Assembly: GCF_009737085.1 (NCBI RefSeq)
Contig: NZ_WOVL01000019.1
Span: 29,992-93,991, forward strand
Length of the DNA stretch: 64,000 nt
Direction of reading: 5' to 3'
Source: Paenibacillus sp. NEAU-GSW1
GTDB taxonomy: Bacteria > Bacillota > Bacilli > Paenibacillales > Paenibacillaceae
Position 1 is the first letter of the stretch. Each line of letters begins with the position of its first letter. Made by a program: the position numbers and the translations under genes. Shown piece by piece: positions 1-7,931 of this stretch. The notes beneath the pieces are model-generated. The model saw only the letters and a program-made list of their open reading frames with translations. It was not told the origin of the DNA and did no database searches.

Positions 1-1
1 G

Positions 2-457
2 CCTAAGCGGTATGTGGCTCTTCCGGAGCAAACCGAGGAGCTGGTGCGCACTGGATTGTGGCTGGAGAAAATGGGACTGCTCGAAAGAGCCGAGCTGCTT
101 TTTGCGCTCGCCGCAGATGCCGAGGGTGGCGAAGCGGACGCTTTGCTTAAGCTCGCAGGGCGTGACAAGAAGGCTGGAAATTGGACCCGAGCTGTGTTAT
201 TGTGGCAGAAGGCTATAGCTGTTCCGGTTAAGTATGGTGCGGCTTCATTGAACGCTTGCGTGGAGCTGTCGATGTACTATGAACATAAGCTGAAAGATTA
301 CAGTTCGGCTTTACAATACGCAACAGAGGCGCTGGAGCATGCGCTTGGCAATCCGCTCCTTGGCCGGGCAGACGCGAAGAAAAGAGCGGAGCTCGCCAGC
401 CTTCGGAATCGCCAAGAACGGCTTCAGCGCAAGTCGGGAAGGATGCAGGGGAAATGA
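2..457 (+). CDS. C-terminal part of YprB-like ribonuclease H-fold protein (5' end outside window)
   Basis: The reading frame is open from the left edge, so only the last about 151 residues are seen. They form alternating amphipathic helices that read like TPR repeats (about residues 8-110 of the visible part), ending in a basic tail. This matches the helical C-terminal region of YprB-like proteins, which carry an RNase H-like exonuclease domain at the N-terminus; that domain is not in the window. The stop overlaps the start of the next gene (ATGA), so the two are translationally coupled. The family assignment is from recall of the C-terminal region only; any other TPR protein is the alternative. 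Confidence 0.6.
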   Translation, partial: PKRYVALPEQTEELVRTGLWLEKMGLLERAELLFALAADAEGGEADALLKLAGRDKKAGNWTRAVLLWQKAIAVPVKYGAASLNACVELSMYYEHKLKDYSSALQYATEALEHALGNPLLGRADAKKRAELASLRNRQERLQRKSGRMQGK

Positions 458-1272
458 AAGAGCATGGGATTGAGACGAAGCCGGGCGGCATTTTGCTTGA
501 TTTGGACGGCACGTTGTATCATGGAACGAAACGAATAGAAGGCGCTGACCGGCTGATCGATAAGTTGAAAGAGTGGCGGCTGCCTTACCGGTTCGTCACA
601 AACAATTCCAGCGCAGCGCCGGAGACGGTCGCTGAACGTCTGAATGCGATGGGGATCGCAGCGGAGGCAAGCGAGGTATGCACTTCCGCGCAAGCGGCTG
701 CCGAGCATATTGCCCGGCTTAAATCGGGCGCGGCCGTATTTATTATCGGCGAAGCCGGATTGATTCGAGCGGCGGAGGAAGCCGGCTTGCAAGTGGTTGA
801 AGAAGCTCCGGACTTCGTGCTGCAAGGCATTGACCGTGAATTGAGCTATGCGCGTCTTGCCGCAGCAGTTCGCCACATTCATAACGGGGCAACGTATGTG
901 TTGACCAATCCAGATTTGCTGCTCCCGTCGGAAACGGGCTTAATGCCCGGAGCAGGCTCAATCGGCGCTATGCTGACTGCGGCAGGCGGGCAAGAGCCGA
1001 TGTTGATCGGCAAGCCTTCGCCGATTTTAATGGATTATGCGCTCGATAAGCTGGAGTTGACAGCGGATGAGACGTGGGTCGTCGGCGACAACCTGGCGAC
1101 AGATATTGCTGCCGGCAAAGCTTCCGGCTGCGGGACTGTGCTGGTTCTTACGGGCCTCACGAACGCAGACAATATGGAAAGCTACGCTTCGATCGCCGGC
1201 TGCAGGCCCGATGCGGTATGTGCAAATTTAGATGAGCTGATCTCGTATATTTCCAGCTCGACCGGGATATAA
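454..1272 (+). CDS. HAD-superfamily phosphatase, NagD/YutF-like (TIGR01460 type)
   Basis: Predicted cytoplasmic phosphatase of 272 residues. Motif I DLDGTLY (about residues 16-22) supplies the nucleophile Asp, motif II is TNNSS (about 49-53), motif III is the Lys in GKPSP (about 186) and motif IV is VGDNLATDIAAG (about 209). The middle stretch between motifs II and III fits the C2-type cap of the NagD/p-nitrophenylphosphatase group, whose substrates are small phosphomonoesters such as sugar phosphates or nucleotides. Length is normal for the family. The ATG overlaps the preceding stop. The exact substrate cannot be told from sequence. Confidence 0.9.
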   Translation: MKEHGIETKPGGILLDLDGTLYHGTKRIEGADRLIDKLKEWRLPYRFVTNNSSAAPETVAERLNAMGIAAEASEVCTSAQAAAEHIARLKSGAAVFIIGEAGLIRAAEEAGLQVVEEAPDFVLQGIDRELSYARLAAAVRHIHNGATYVLTNPDLLLPSETGLMPGAGSIGAMLTAAGGQEPMLIGKPSPILMDYALDKLELTADETWVVGDNLATDIAAGKASGCGTVLVLTGLTNADNMESYASIAGCRPDAVCANLDELISYISSSTGI

Positions 1273-1310
1273 GAGAAGGAAGCGAACGGACAGGAAGGAA
1301 GCGAGCGGTA

Positions 1311-2126
1311 ATGCCTGAATTGCCGGAAATGGAAAATTATCGGCTGATGCTGTCGGATCGAATTGCCGGCGCGCAGATTACAGGAACGGAAGTGACGAGA
1401 GAGGCTTCCGTTCATATGACCGCCGAACAGTTTGAAGAAGCGTTGGCGGGAAAGACAGTATGGTTTATTGAGCGGCGCGGCAAGCATTTGCTGTTTCATC
1501 TGGATAACGGCAAACGGCTGTTGCTGCATTTAATGCTGGGCGGCAGCATGTTTTTTGGAACAGACGAGCAAAAGCCGGACCGTACAGTACAAGTCACGAT
1601 CAAATTTACGAGCGGCAATCTTTATTTCATCGGCTTGCGACTAGGCTATTTGAAGCATATGTCCGTGAAAGAGGTTGACAAGGAGCTTGCCTCTCTAGGA
1701 CCGGATCCATTCGATAAACGTCTGACGCTGGAGCGGTTTGTCAGCCGATTCGCCAAAAAACGCGGAACGCTCAAAGCGGCTCTCGTCGATCAGCATGCAA
1801 TTTCGGGTATCGGCAATTGTTACGCGGATGAAATCGCTTTTGCCGCATCGGTTAGGCCCGATACAAAAATAACAGCTATCGGCGATGACACGTGGGCACG
1901 CCTTTATGATTCGATGCATAGAGTGCTAACAGAGGCGCAGGCACGCGGCGGCTATATGGAAATGCCGTTTACAGCAGAGGATCATCTGACCGGTGGATTT
2001 AACGGAAATGAGAAAGTATATGATCGTGCCGGGCTGCCCTGCATACAATGCGGTACAGCTATCGAGCAGATCGAAGTTTCTTCCCGCAAGGCATTTCTAT
2101 GCCCGTCATGCCAGAAGGACCAATAA
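1311..2126 (+). CDS. Formamidopyrimidine-DNA glycosylase family protein (Fpg/Nei type)
   Basis: A 271-residue base excision repair glycosylase. The mature N-terminus would be Pro2-Glu3 (MPELPE), the Schiff-base nucleophile and general acid of the family. The helix-two-turn-helix part has ISGIGNCYADE (about residues 163-173), and a C-terminal zinc finger has two CxxC pairs (about 244-264) with the usual Arg before the second pair. The sequence reads MENYR where classic MutM has VET, and the middle is divergent, so this looks like the second Fpg-like paralogue common in Bacillales rather than the housekeeping mutM. It lies 3 bp upstream of an endonuclease IV gene, so the glycosylase and AP-endonuclease steps are encoded together. 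Confidence 0.85.
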   Translation: MPELPEMENYRLMLSDRIAGAQITGTEVTREASVHMTAEQFEEALAGKTVWFIERRGKHLLFHLDNGKRLLLHLMLGGSMFFGTDEQKPDRTVQVTIKFTSGNLYFIGLRLGYLKHMSVKEVDKELASLGPDPFDKRLTLERFVSRFAKKRGTLKAALVDQHAISGIGNCYADEIAFAASVRPDTKITAIGDDTWARLYDSMHRVLTEAQARGGYMEMPFTAEDHLTGGFNGNEKVYDRAGLPCIQCGTAIEQIEVSSRKAFLCPSCQKDQ

Positions 2127-2129
2127 GCG

Positions 2130-2969
2130 ATGATGCGGACCGGCCGGCATCTGAGCATTCGTAACGGCTATGCAGCAGCGGCCAAGACGGCGAAGGACAG
2201 CGGGATGGGCGCATTTCAATACTTTCCGAAAAACCCTCGCAGCTTGACAGTAAAAAGCTTTGATCGCCGGGATGCCGCAAAATGCGCCGATCTGTGCCGC
2301 GAGCACGGCATCGCAACCATTGCCCATACGCCCTATCCGACCAATTTGGCGGCTGACGGCGAGGGCGCTAGGGAGCGGGTCGTTCAATCGCTGCTCAATG
2401 ATTTGGACATTGCAGAGCATTGCGGCTCGATTGGCGTTGTCGTGCATTTCGGCATCTATAAGGGAGCCGAGATTTTGCGAGGCTATCAATCGATTATTCA
2501 GAGCTTAAATGAGGTGACGGCGAATTGGTCAGGAGAAGCTAAGCTGCTCATCGAAATACAATCCGGCGAACATGCGTTTATGGGAACGACGTTCGAGGAG
2601 CTGGCGCAAATTCGCAATTTATGCAATGAGCCGGCAAAGCTCGCCTTTTGCCTTGATACATGCCATATGTTTGCCAGCGGGATGTGGAAAGGCGCAGGAG
2701 ACGAAGCTTGGCTTGAGACAGCTGAAAAGCAGGGAATCTTGAATGCGGTTGCAGCCGTGCATTTTAACGACTCGTTGTATCCGGGAGGATCACGGCGGGA
2801 TCGGCACGCACCGGTCGGTCAAGGCTATATTGGACTCGAAGCGATGCGCTGGATAATGTCGCTGGAGGGACTTCGAGCTGTCCCCTTTATACTGGAAACG
2901 CCTCCAGACGAGGATGGACGATACGAAAAGCAATTGAATCTGATGCGTGAATGGGGGATTCATCTATGA
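2130..2969 (+). CDS. nfo: Endonuclease IV-type AP endonuclease (deoxyribonuclease IV)
   Basis: TIM-barrel AP endonuclease family 2 protein, 279 residues, close to the usual 285-300. It cleaves 5' of abasic sites left by glycosylases. Metal-ligand motifs are visible in order: AHTPY with its His, HFG (about residue 111), IEIQSGE (about 147), DTCHMF (about 181), HFNDS (about 211), DRH (about 224) and the final ETP (about 260). The start is ATG at 2130 or the adjacent ATG at 2133; AAGGA lies about 10 nt upstream. The stop overlaps the next start as ATGA, giving a glycosylase-endonuclease-cREC coupled set. Confidence 0.88.
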   Translation: MMRTGRHLSIRNGYAAAAKTAKDSGMGAFQYFPKNPRSLTVKSFDRRDAAKCADLCREHGIATIAHTPYPTNLAADGEGARERVVQSLLNDLDIAEHCGSIGVVVHFGIYKGAEILRGYQSIIQSLNEVTANWSGEAKLLIEIQSGEHAFMGTTFEELAQIRNLCNEPAKLAFCLDTCHMFASGMWKGAGDEAWLETAEKQGILNAVAAVHFNDSLYPGGSRRDRHAPVGQGYIGLEAMRWIMSLEGLRAVPFILETPPDEDGRYEKQLNLMREWGIHL

Positions 2970-3301
2970 TTCACGTCTTTTTGGACGATTTTCGGCCTTG
3001 CCCGCAAGGCTTTGTGCTTGCCCGCAATGCAGAGGAATGCAAGCAGCTGATCGACGCTGAGCCGATTGGCATTTTATCTTTGGATTATGATTTGGGCTGG
3101 AACGAACCGACCGGTTATGAAGTCGTCTGCCATTTGGTAGAGCGGGCTAAGTATCCGGAGCAAGTATATTTGCACACGTCGAGCGCAGCGGGAAGAATAC
3201 AAATGTATCATCTGCTGTCCACGCATGCGCCAATGCATGTTAAGCTCTTTAATGGGCCGATGCCTTCGGCAGTGCTGGAGGAAATAGCAAAACGGAAATG
3301 A
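2966..3301 (+). CDS. Receiver-like protein, cyclic-phosphate processing (cREC) type
   Basis: A 111-residue stand-alone protein with a receiver-like layout: acidic pair in FLDD near the N-terminus, an Asp in SLDYDLG at the end of the third strand, Ser/Thr in LHTSSA and a Lys in HVKLFNG. No output domain is attached. This matches the small 'cyclic-phosphate processing receiver' family that has been linked by comparative genomics to RNA end processing; that link is family knowledge, not shown here. An in-frame ATG exists at 2951, but ATG 2966 overlaps the nfo stop as ATGA and the protein then begins directly with the first beta strand. It sits between nfo and an RNA methyltransferase. Confidence 0.65.
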   Translation: MIHVFLDDFRPCPQGFVLARNAEECKQLIDAEPIGILSLDYDLGWNEPTGYEVVCHLVERAKYPEQVYLHTSSAAGRIQMYHLLSTHAPMHVKLFNGPMPSAVLEEIAKRK

Positions 3302-3322
3302 TTGTTAGATGGAGGTGTCGGT

Positions 3323-4339
3323 GTGAGCCGATGGATTGGCACGGCAAATCAGGGGTATTCCCCATATGCGATAGAAGAACTTCGGCGGCTTCTGCCCGAT
3401 ATGAAAGCGACGCAGCTTGTCGCCGGAGAGGTTTTTATATTTGATACGTCGCTGGACCGCGAGGCGGCTATTCATGCCGTTCATAGCGAACGTCCTGCTT
3501 TTTTGCGTCATATGCAGCCGATCGACCGCGTCATCGCCATACATGGCGATGCGGATGACTTGCAGGAGCTTTCCGAAACCGCGAGAAGGGCGGCTCTTAT
3601 TTTGGAGGACAAGCGGGTATCCATTCATTTGCGAAAAGTGAAGGCTACCAAGTATCCTTATTCGGCGGCTGATACAAAGGCGCTGCTGGATGCGGTGCTG
3701 GAGGAAATGGGCGCTGAATCGTCGCTTCAGCAACCGGATGTTATAATGGCGATATACGCTGGCGAAAGCGAGCTGTATATCGGATACGGCAGTCCGTCGG
3801 ACATGCTTTCCGATTGGCCGGGCGGCGCCGTCCGTTTCCAACGGGAGAAAGGGCAAATCTCGCGGGCCAAGTTCAAGCTGCTGGAAGCAGAACGTGAATT
3901 TGGCCTTGATTATTCGGCATACCGCAATGCGCTTGACGTCGGCGCGGCTCCGGGCGGATGGACATCGCTGCTTCTGGAGCGCGGAGTTCGCGTAACTGCG
4001 GTTGACCCGGGCGAGATGCATCCGTCGCTTGCGAACCATCCGATGCTGACTTGCTTGAAGCGCAACGCTGCCGATGTGAAGTTTCAACCGGGCTCGTTCG
4101 ATTTGCTCGTCTGCGATATGAGCTGGAGTCCGATGCAAATGTGCAAACTCGTGCTCGATCTGGAACCGTCTCTTGCGCCGCATGCGACGGCGGTCGTTAC
4201 CGTCAAACTGATGCATCGCAAGCCGCTTCAAACGATTCGCGAAGTGAAGGAACGTCTTTCAACTGCATTCGTGATCGAGCAGTCCAGACAGCTGTTCCAC
4301 AACCGCGAAGAAATTACGCTCCATTTAACTAAAAAATAA
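3323..4339 (+). CDS. THUMP-like plus FtsJ/RrmJ-type RNA 2'-O-methyltransferase (RlmM-like)
   Basis: SAM-dependent methyltransferase of 338 residues. The first about 180 residues fit a THUMP-like RNA-binding region. The C-terminal half is a Rossmann methyltransferase: SAM motif DVGAAPGGWT (about 207-216) and the K-D-K-E set typical of 2'-O-methyltransferases, with Lys in SRAKFKL, Asp in VCDMSW, Lys in VVTVKLMH and Glu in NREEITLHL. This combination is that of RlmM, which methylates 23S rRNA in gamma-proteobacteria; the Firmicute target is unknown. I chose GTG 3323 because GGAGG at 3310-3314 is spaced for it; the longer TTG 3302 has no RBS. Last gene of the repair operon. Confidence 0.8.
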   Translation: MSRWIGTANQGYSPYAIEELRRLLPDMKATQLVAGEVFIFDTSLDREAAIHAVHSERPAFLRHMQPIDRVIAIHGDADDLQELSETARRAALILEDKRVSIHLRKVKATKYPYSAADTKALLDAVLEEMGAESSLQQPDVIMAIYAGESELYIGYGSPSDMLSDWPGGAVRFQREKGQISRAKFKLLEAEREFGLDYSAYRNALDVGAAPGGWTSLLLERGVRVTAVDPGEMHPSLANHPMLTCLKRNAADVKFQPGSFDLLVCDMSWSPMQMCKLVLDLEPSLAPHATAVVTVKLMHRKPLQTIREVKERLSTAFVIEQSRQLFHNREEITLHLTKK

Positions 4340-4388
4340 GAGTCTGAAAGTTGCTTTTTATTAAATTGAGCGGCTAAGGAACGGAGAG

Positions 4389-4439
4389 AAAGGTTGAGCT
4401 GTAGGAGCGATCAACAGCAGCCGGAAGTCCAACCTTTTT
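4389..4439 (+). terminator. Probable intrinsic terminator after the methyltransferase gene
   Basis: AAGGTTG (4390-4396) pairs with CAACCTT (4430-4436), an inner GCTGT/ACAGC pair tightens the loop, and a T5 run follows. The stem is interrupted, so strength is uncertain. It sits 50 bp past the operon's last stop and 57 bp before the next start. Confidence 0.45.
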
Positions 4440-4496
4440 CGTAGTTTCCGACTAACGATCAGTTAATAAGCTTGCGACTTGAAAGAAGGGGACAGG

Positions 4497-6254
4497 ATGC
4501 GGAAATTTAAGGCGCTCTATACGAATTTGCCGATTAAATACAAGCTGTTTGTCCTTTTTTTCGTTATGCTGGCGGTCGTTACCAGCGTCAGTTCCGTTAT
4601 GCAGCAGTACGCGTTCGGCATATATGACGAAAAGGTTTATCAACAGTCCGCAAAAGCGCTGAGCCTGTCATCCGTCGGCATTGAGAACGAATTAGACAAA
4701 ATTTCGCAGTTAGGCTTTACGATCGCTACCGATTCGACGATTCAAAAATATTTGAGCGCGATCCGCAGCGGAGGCTCGCAATATGACAACTATGTCATTA
4801 TGAGAAACATAAAGGATCGGATCGTCGATTTGGGCGGACTGGGCAAATATATTCAATCGGTTCAAATTTACGATGTCAATCGAACGGAATATGCCGCAGG
4901 CAACCAAAGCATTACGATGAAGAACGAACGGTTGAACCGGATTATTTCGGCATCTGCCCAGAATAAAGGCGGCAATACATGGGTGTCGGCCGATGAGTTC
5001 GATGACAGCCTGACTGCTGCCAGGGAAATTCGAAGCTATCAGAATATCGAGCTTGAAAATTTGGGCATATTGACGATTCGCGTCGATACGAACAAAATGT
5101 TTTCCGATTATACGGCCGGGGACAGTTCACAGCATACCTCGATGATCATCGTTCAAGGCGATAAGGTGATCTACCCTGACGATACGACCGTGGCAGCCGA
5201 GACGCTGCAGCATATGAACGATGGCGGAAGAGGCTATCAAATGATGCCGCATGAAGGGCGGCAATATTTCGTCGCGCATGTGAAGTCTGCCAAGATGGGA
5301 TGGACGTACTATACGCTGCTGCCGTTCGACGATATTTTCCAAAGCATTGTTCAAGTTAAAAATACGATCATTATTGCTTTTATTATATTGATCGCTTTAT
5401 CCATCCTGTTCTCGTTGCGGTTTGCCAAACAGCTCACGAAACCGATCGAAAGCTTGAATATGAAGATGAAGCGGGTTCAGCTCGGCAATTTCGAGAACAC
5501 GGATGTCGCAAGCACTCCGGAGCTCGCTATGGATGAAGTAGGTCAAATGCATCGCAATTTCCGTATCATGCTTGACCGGATTAATGAACTCATACAAGAA
5601 AACTACGTGAAGCAATTGGCCATTAAAGATACGCAATTTAAAGCGCTGCAGGCGCAGATCAATCCGCATTTCTTATACAATACGCTCGAGACGATTAATT
5701 GGAGCGCAAAAATGAGCCGCCAGACGCAAATATCGCAAATGGTCGAAGCATTAGGCTCGCTGCTGCGAACTTCAATCAGCATTAAAGAGCCGATTATTCC
5801 GCTTTCCAAAGAATTAGAGATCATTTCGTACTATATTACGATTCAAAATTTTCGTTTCGAGGAAAGGCTCGATTTCCATCTCGAAATTCCGGACGAGCTG
5901 TTGTACTGCGGCATTCCAAAACTTTCGCTCCAGCCGTTAATTGAGAACGCGGTCAACTACGGGCTTGAGCAAATGATCGATACATGCGTCATTCAAGTGA
6001 GCGCAGAGCTGCAGGAGGACTTCCTATTTATTTCGGTTCAGGATAACGGACCAGGCATGAAGCAGCAGTATGCGGACCAATTGTTAAGCGGCGAGGCGAA
6101 AACGAAGGGAACAGGCCTTGGTTTGAAAAATATCGAAGAACGCATCAAGCTGCTATACGGCGATGCTTATGGAATGACTGTAGTAAGCGCGATCAATGCC
6201 GGCACAAAGGTCAGTTTAAAGCTTCCGTATGAAATGAGGGATCATCTTGGTTAA
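4497..6254 (+). CDS. YesM-type sensor histidine kinase (HisKA_7TM-less, HAMP + LytS-like kinase core)
   Basis: Membrane sensor of 585 residues. A transmembrane segment at about 17-37 is followed by an extracellular sensor region of about 240 residues, a second membrane segment at about 282-302, a HAMP linker, then the kinase core with QINPHFLYNTLE (phospho-acceptor His near residue 391) and a HATPase with NAVNYG, DNGPGM and GTGLGL. This is the YesM/LytS-like family that pairs with AraC-type regulators and senses sugars. ATG 4497 is preferred over TTG 4479 because AAGGGG lies 5-10 nt before it. The regulator gene overlaps its 3' end, and a sugar ABC operon follows, as in Bacillus yesMNOPQR. 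Confidence 0.9.
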   Translation: MRKFKALYTNLPIKYKLFVLFFVMLAVVTSVSSVMQQYAFGIYDEKVYQQSAKALSLSSVGIENELDKISQLGFTIATDSTIQKYLSAIRSGGSQYDNYVIMRNIKDRIVDLGGLGKYIQSVQIYDVNRTEYAAGNQSITMKNERLNRIISASAQNKGGNTWVSADEFDDSLTAAREIRSYQNIELENLGILTIRVDTNKMFSDYTAGDSSQHTSMIIVQGDKVIYPDDTTVAAETLQHMNDGGRGYQMMPHEGRQYFVAHVKSAKMGWTYYTLLPFDDIFQSIVQVKNTIIIAFIILIALSILFSLRFAKQLTKPIESLNMKMKRVQLGNFENTDVASTPELAMDEVGQMHRNFRIMLDRINELIQENYVKQLAIKDTQFKALQAQINPHFLYNTLETINWSAKMSRQTQISQMVEALGSLLRTSISIKEPIIPLSKELEIISYYITIQNFRFEERLDFHLEIPDELLYCGIPKLSLQPLIENAVNYGLEQMIDTCVIQVSAELQEDFLFISVQDNGPGMKQQYADQLLSGEAKTKGTGLGLKNIEERIKLLYGDAYGMTVVSAINAGTKVSLKLPYEMRDHLG

Positions 6255-7803
6255 AGTGCTGTTAGTCGATGATGAACGAATTATTTTGGAAGGCATATCA
6301 AGCCTTGTGCGTTGGTCTGAATTAAATGCCGAGCTTGTCGGGACGGCGAGAAACGGCATCGAAGCGATTGCGTTTATAGAAGAGCATCAGCCCGATATCG
6401 TCATTTCTGATATTAAGATGCCTGGCATGGATGGGCTGCAGCTTGTTGAAAATGTGTATGAACAATATCCGCACATTGCGTTTATTTTGCTTTCCGGGTT
6501 TAGCGAATTCGATTATGCCCGCAAGGCCATGCAATATGGCGTCAAGCATTATTTGCTCAAGCCGTGCAACGAGAACGCTATCGAGCAGGCTATTGAAGAA
6601 GTATGCGATGAGCTTGCAGCCAAGCAGTCGCAAAGCCAGTTTGTCATGACGATGCAACAGGAGCTGACGAAAGTACTGCCCCATGCCAAGTCGCAATTTC
6701 TGAAAGAGCTGGTTACTAACAAAACATATGGCAAACGCGATTGGGAAGACTATCGGAGAATGTTCCATCTGGAATACGAGCAGCAAAATGTAAGGCTTAT
6801 ATTGCTGCAAGTAGAAGGCCATTATGAATTTGAGCATTTGTTTGCGCTGACGAATATTGCGGAGGATGTGCTTGGCAAGGAACTCGTGCTGCTAAGCACG
6901 ACAATCGGCAAGCAAGTGCTTATTCTGATCCAGGAAATAGAACGTGAGTTGTTGTTCAGCCATTTGGCCGGCATTAAGCGGACGTTTTCCGATTTCTATA
7001 AGCGAGACGTGACCATTGCGGTCAGTGATGAAGCGGAAATTACGGACGCGCGCAAAATGTACCGCGAAACGATGGAATGTTTGAATTATCGTTTTCATCT
7101 AGGCGAGGGGGCCATTATTACGCCTAACGATGTAGGCTCGCCAGCCGGTTTTGACAACGGCAGCTTTTATTACGATGACGAACAGCTGACGATGGACGTG
7201 AAGGCAGGCAATTCCGAAGAAGCGAAGCTGGAGCTTGAACGTTATTTTCAACTATTGTCGGAACAGCGGCTCAACAACGGCATGACGAAGTCATACGTCA
7301 TTCCGTTGTTTATGTCTATCGTAAGGCAAAGCGGCGCCGATAAGATGAACAATTATTTGAAAATGATCGCCAGGCTGGATGAACTGGATACGCTTCGCGC
7401 CATTGAAAGCTTTGTGACGGAAACAGCGCTGCAAATATGCGCCGATAATTTCTCATCGCATAAATCGAAGCAGTCGGGCGTCATTCGCAAAATGATCGCT
7501 GTCATTGAACAAAATATCGGCTACCCAGAGCTGTCGCTTAACTGGGTAGCAAACGAGATTCTATATATGAATCCTGATTATTTGGGCAAGCTCTTTAAGA
7601 AAGAAACAGGCGAGAAATTTTCAAATTATGTGATGAAGCTGCGAATCGATAAAGCAGTCGACGTCATTAAAGGCATTGAAGACGTCAGAGTATTCGAGCT
7701 GGCCGAGCAATTCGGCTTCGGCGACAATCCGCAATATTTTAGCCAAGTTTTTAAAAAGCATACGGGGCATACGCCCTCCGAATATAAGAGATCGCTGTCC
7801 TGA
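6247..7803 (+). CDS. YesN-type AraC-family response regulator
   Basis: A 518-residue DNA-binding response regulator. The N-terminal receiver has DDE near residue 9, the phospho-acceptor Asp in ISDIKMPGMDG (about 55) and Lys in LLKP (about 105). A long middle region of about 270 residues follows, then two helix-turn-helix units of the AraC type (about 415-515) with the YFSQVFKKHTG signature. The TTG start overlaps the kinase gene by 8 bp with GAGGG 6 nt upstream, so kinase and regulator are translationally coupled. It is expected to activate the adjacent ABC operon; paired direct repeats at 7832-7862 are the obvious operator candidates. Confidence 0.9.
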   Translation: MVKVLLVDDERIILEGISSLVRWSELNAELVGTARNGIEAIAFIEEHQPDIVISDIKMPGMDGLQLVENVYEQYPHIAFILLSGFSEFDYARKAMQYGVKHYLLKPCNENAIEQAIEEVCDELAAKQSQSQFVMTMQQELTKVLPHAKSQFLKELVTNKTYGKRDWEDYRRMFHLEYEQQNVRLILLQVEGHYEFEHLFALTNIAEDVLGKELVLLSTTIGKQVLILIQEIERELLFSHLAGIKRTFSDFYKRDVTIAVSDEAEITDARKMYRETMECLNYRFHLGEGAIITPNDVGSPAGFDNGSFYYDDEQLTMDVKAGNSEEAKLELERYFQLLSEQRLNNGMTKSYVIPLFMSIVRQSGADKMNNYLKMIARLDELDTLRAIESFVTETALQICADNFSSHKSKQSGVIRKMIAVIEQNIGYPELSLNWVANEILYMNPDYLGKLFKKETGEKFSNYVMKLRIDKAVDVIKGIEDVRVFELAEQFGFGDNPQYFSQVFKKHTGHTPSEYKRSLS

Positions 7804-7827
7804 ATGGACGGCAATCTCTGTTTTTTT
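7787..7827 (+). terminator. Intrinsic terminator overlapping the regulator's stop codon
   Basis: A 14-position stem pairs AGAGATCGCTGTCC (7787-7800) with GGACGGCAATCTCT (7806-7819), with one mismatch and one G-T pair, followed by T7. The left arm and part of the loop are coding sequence. It separates the two-component genes from the transport operon. Confidence 0.8.
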
Positions 7828-7831
7828 AACA

Positions 7832-7879
7832 AAGAAAGCGGTTTTCTTTATTAAGAAAGCGGATACATAAAGCTATAAT
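7832..7879 (+). promoter_or_regulatory. Direct-repeat operator and -10 box of the sugar ABC operon
   Basis: AAGAAAGCGG occurs at 7832-7841 and again at 7853-7862, exactly 21 bp apart, about two helical turns, on the same face of the DNA. A TATAAT box is at 7874-7879 and no good -35 element precedes it. Tandem direct repeats at the -35 position of an activator-dependent promoter are the usual arrangement for AraC-type regulators. The first copy plus its flank also resembles a catabolite-response element (GAAAGCGGTTTTC is a near palindrome), so CcpA is an alternative reader. Confidence 0.55.
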
Positions 7880-7931
7880 GTAACTTGTAAGACAACAATT
7901 CAACTGCACAGAAACGAAAGGGGATCAACAA

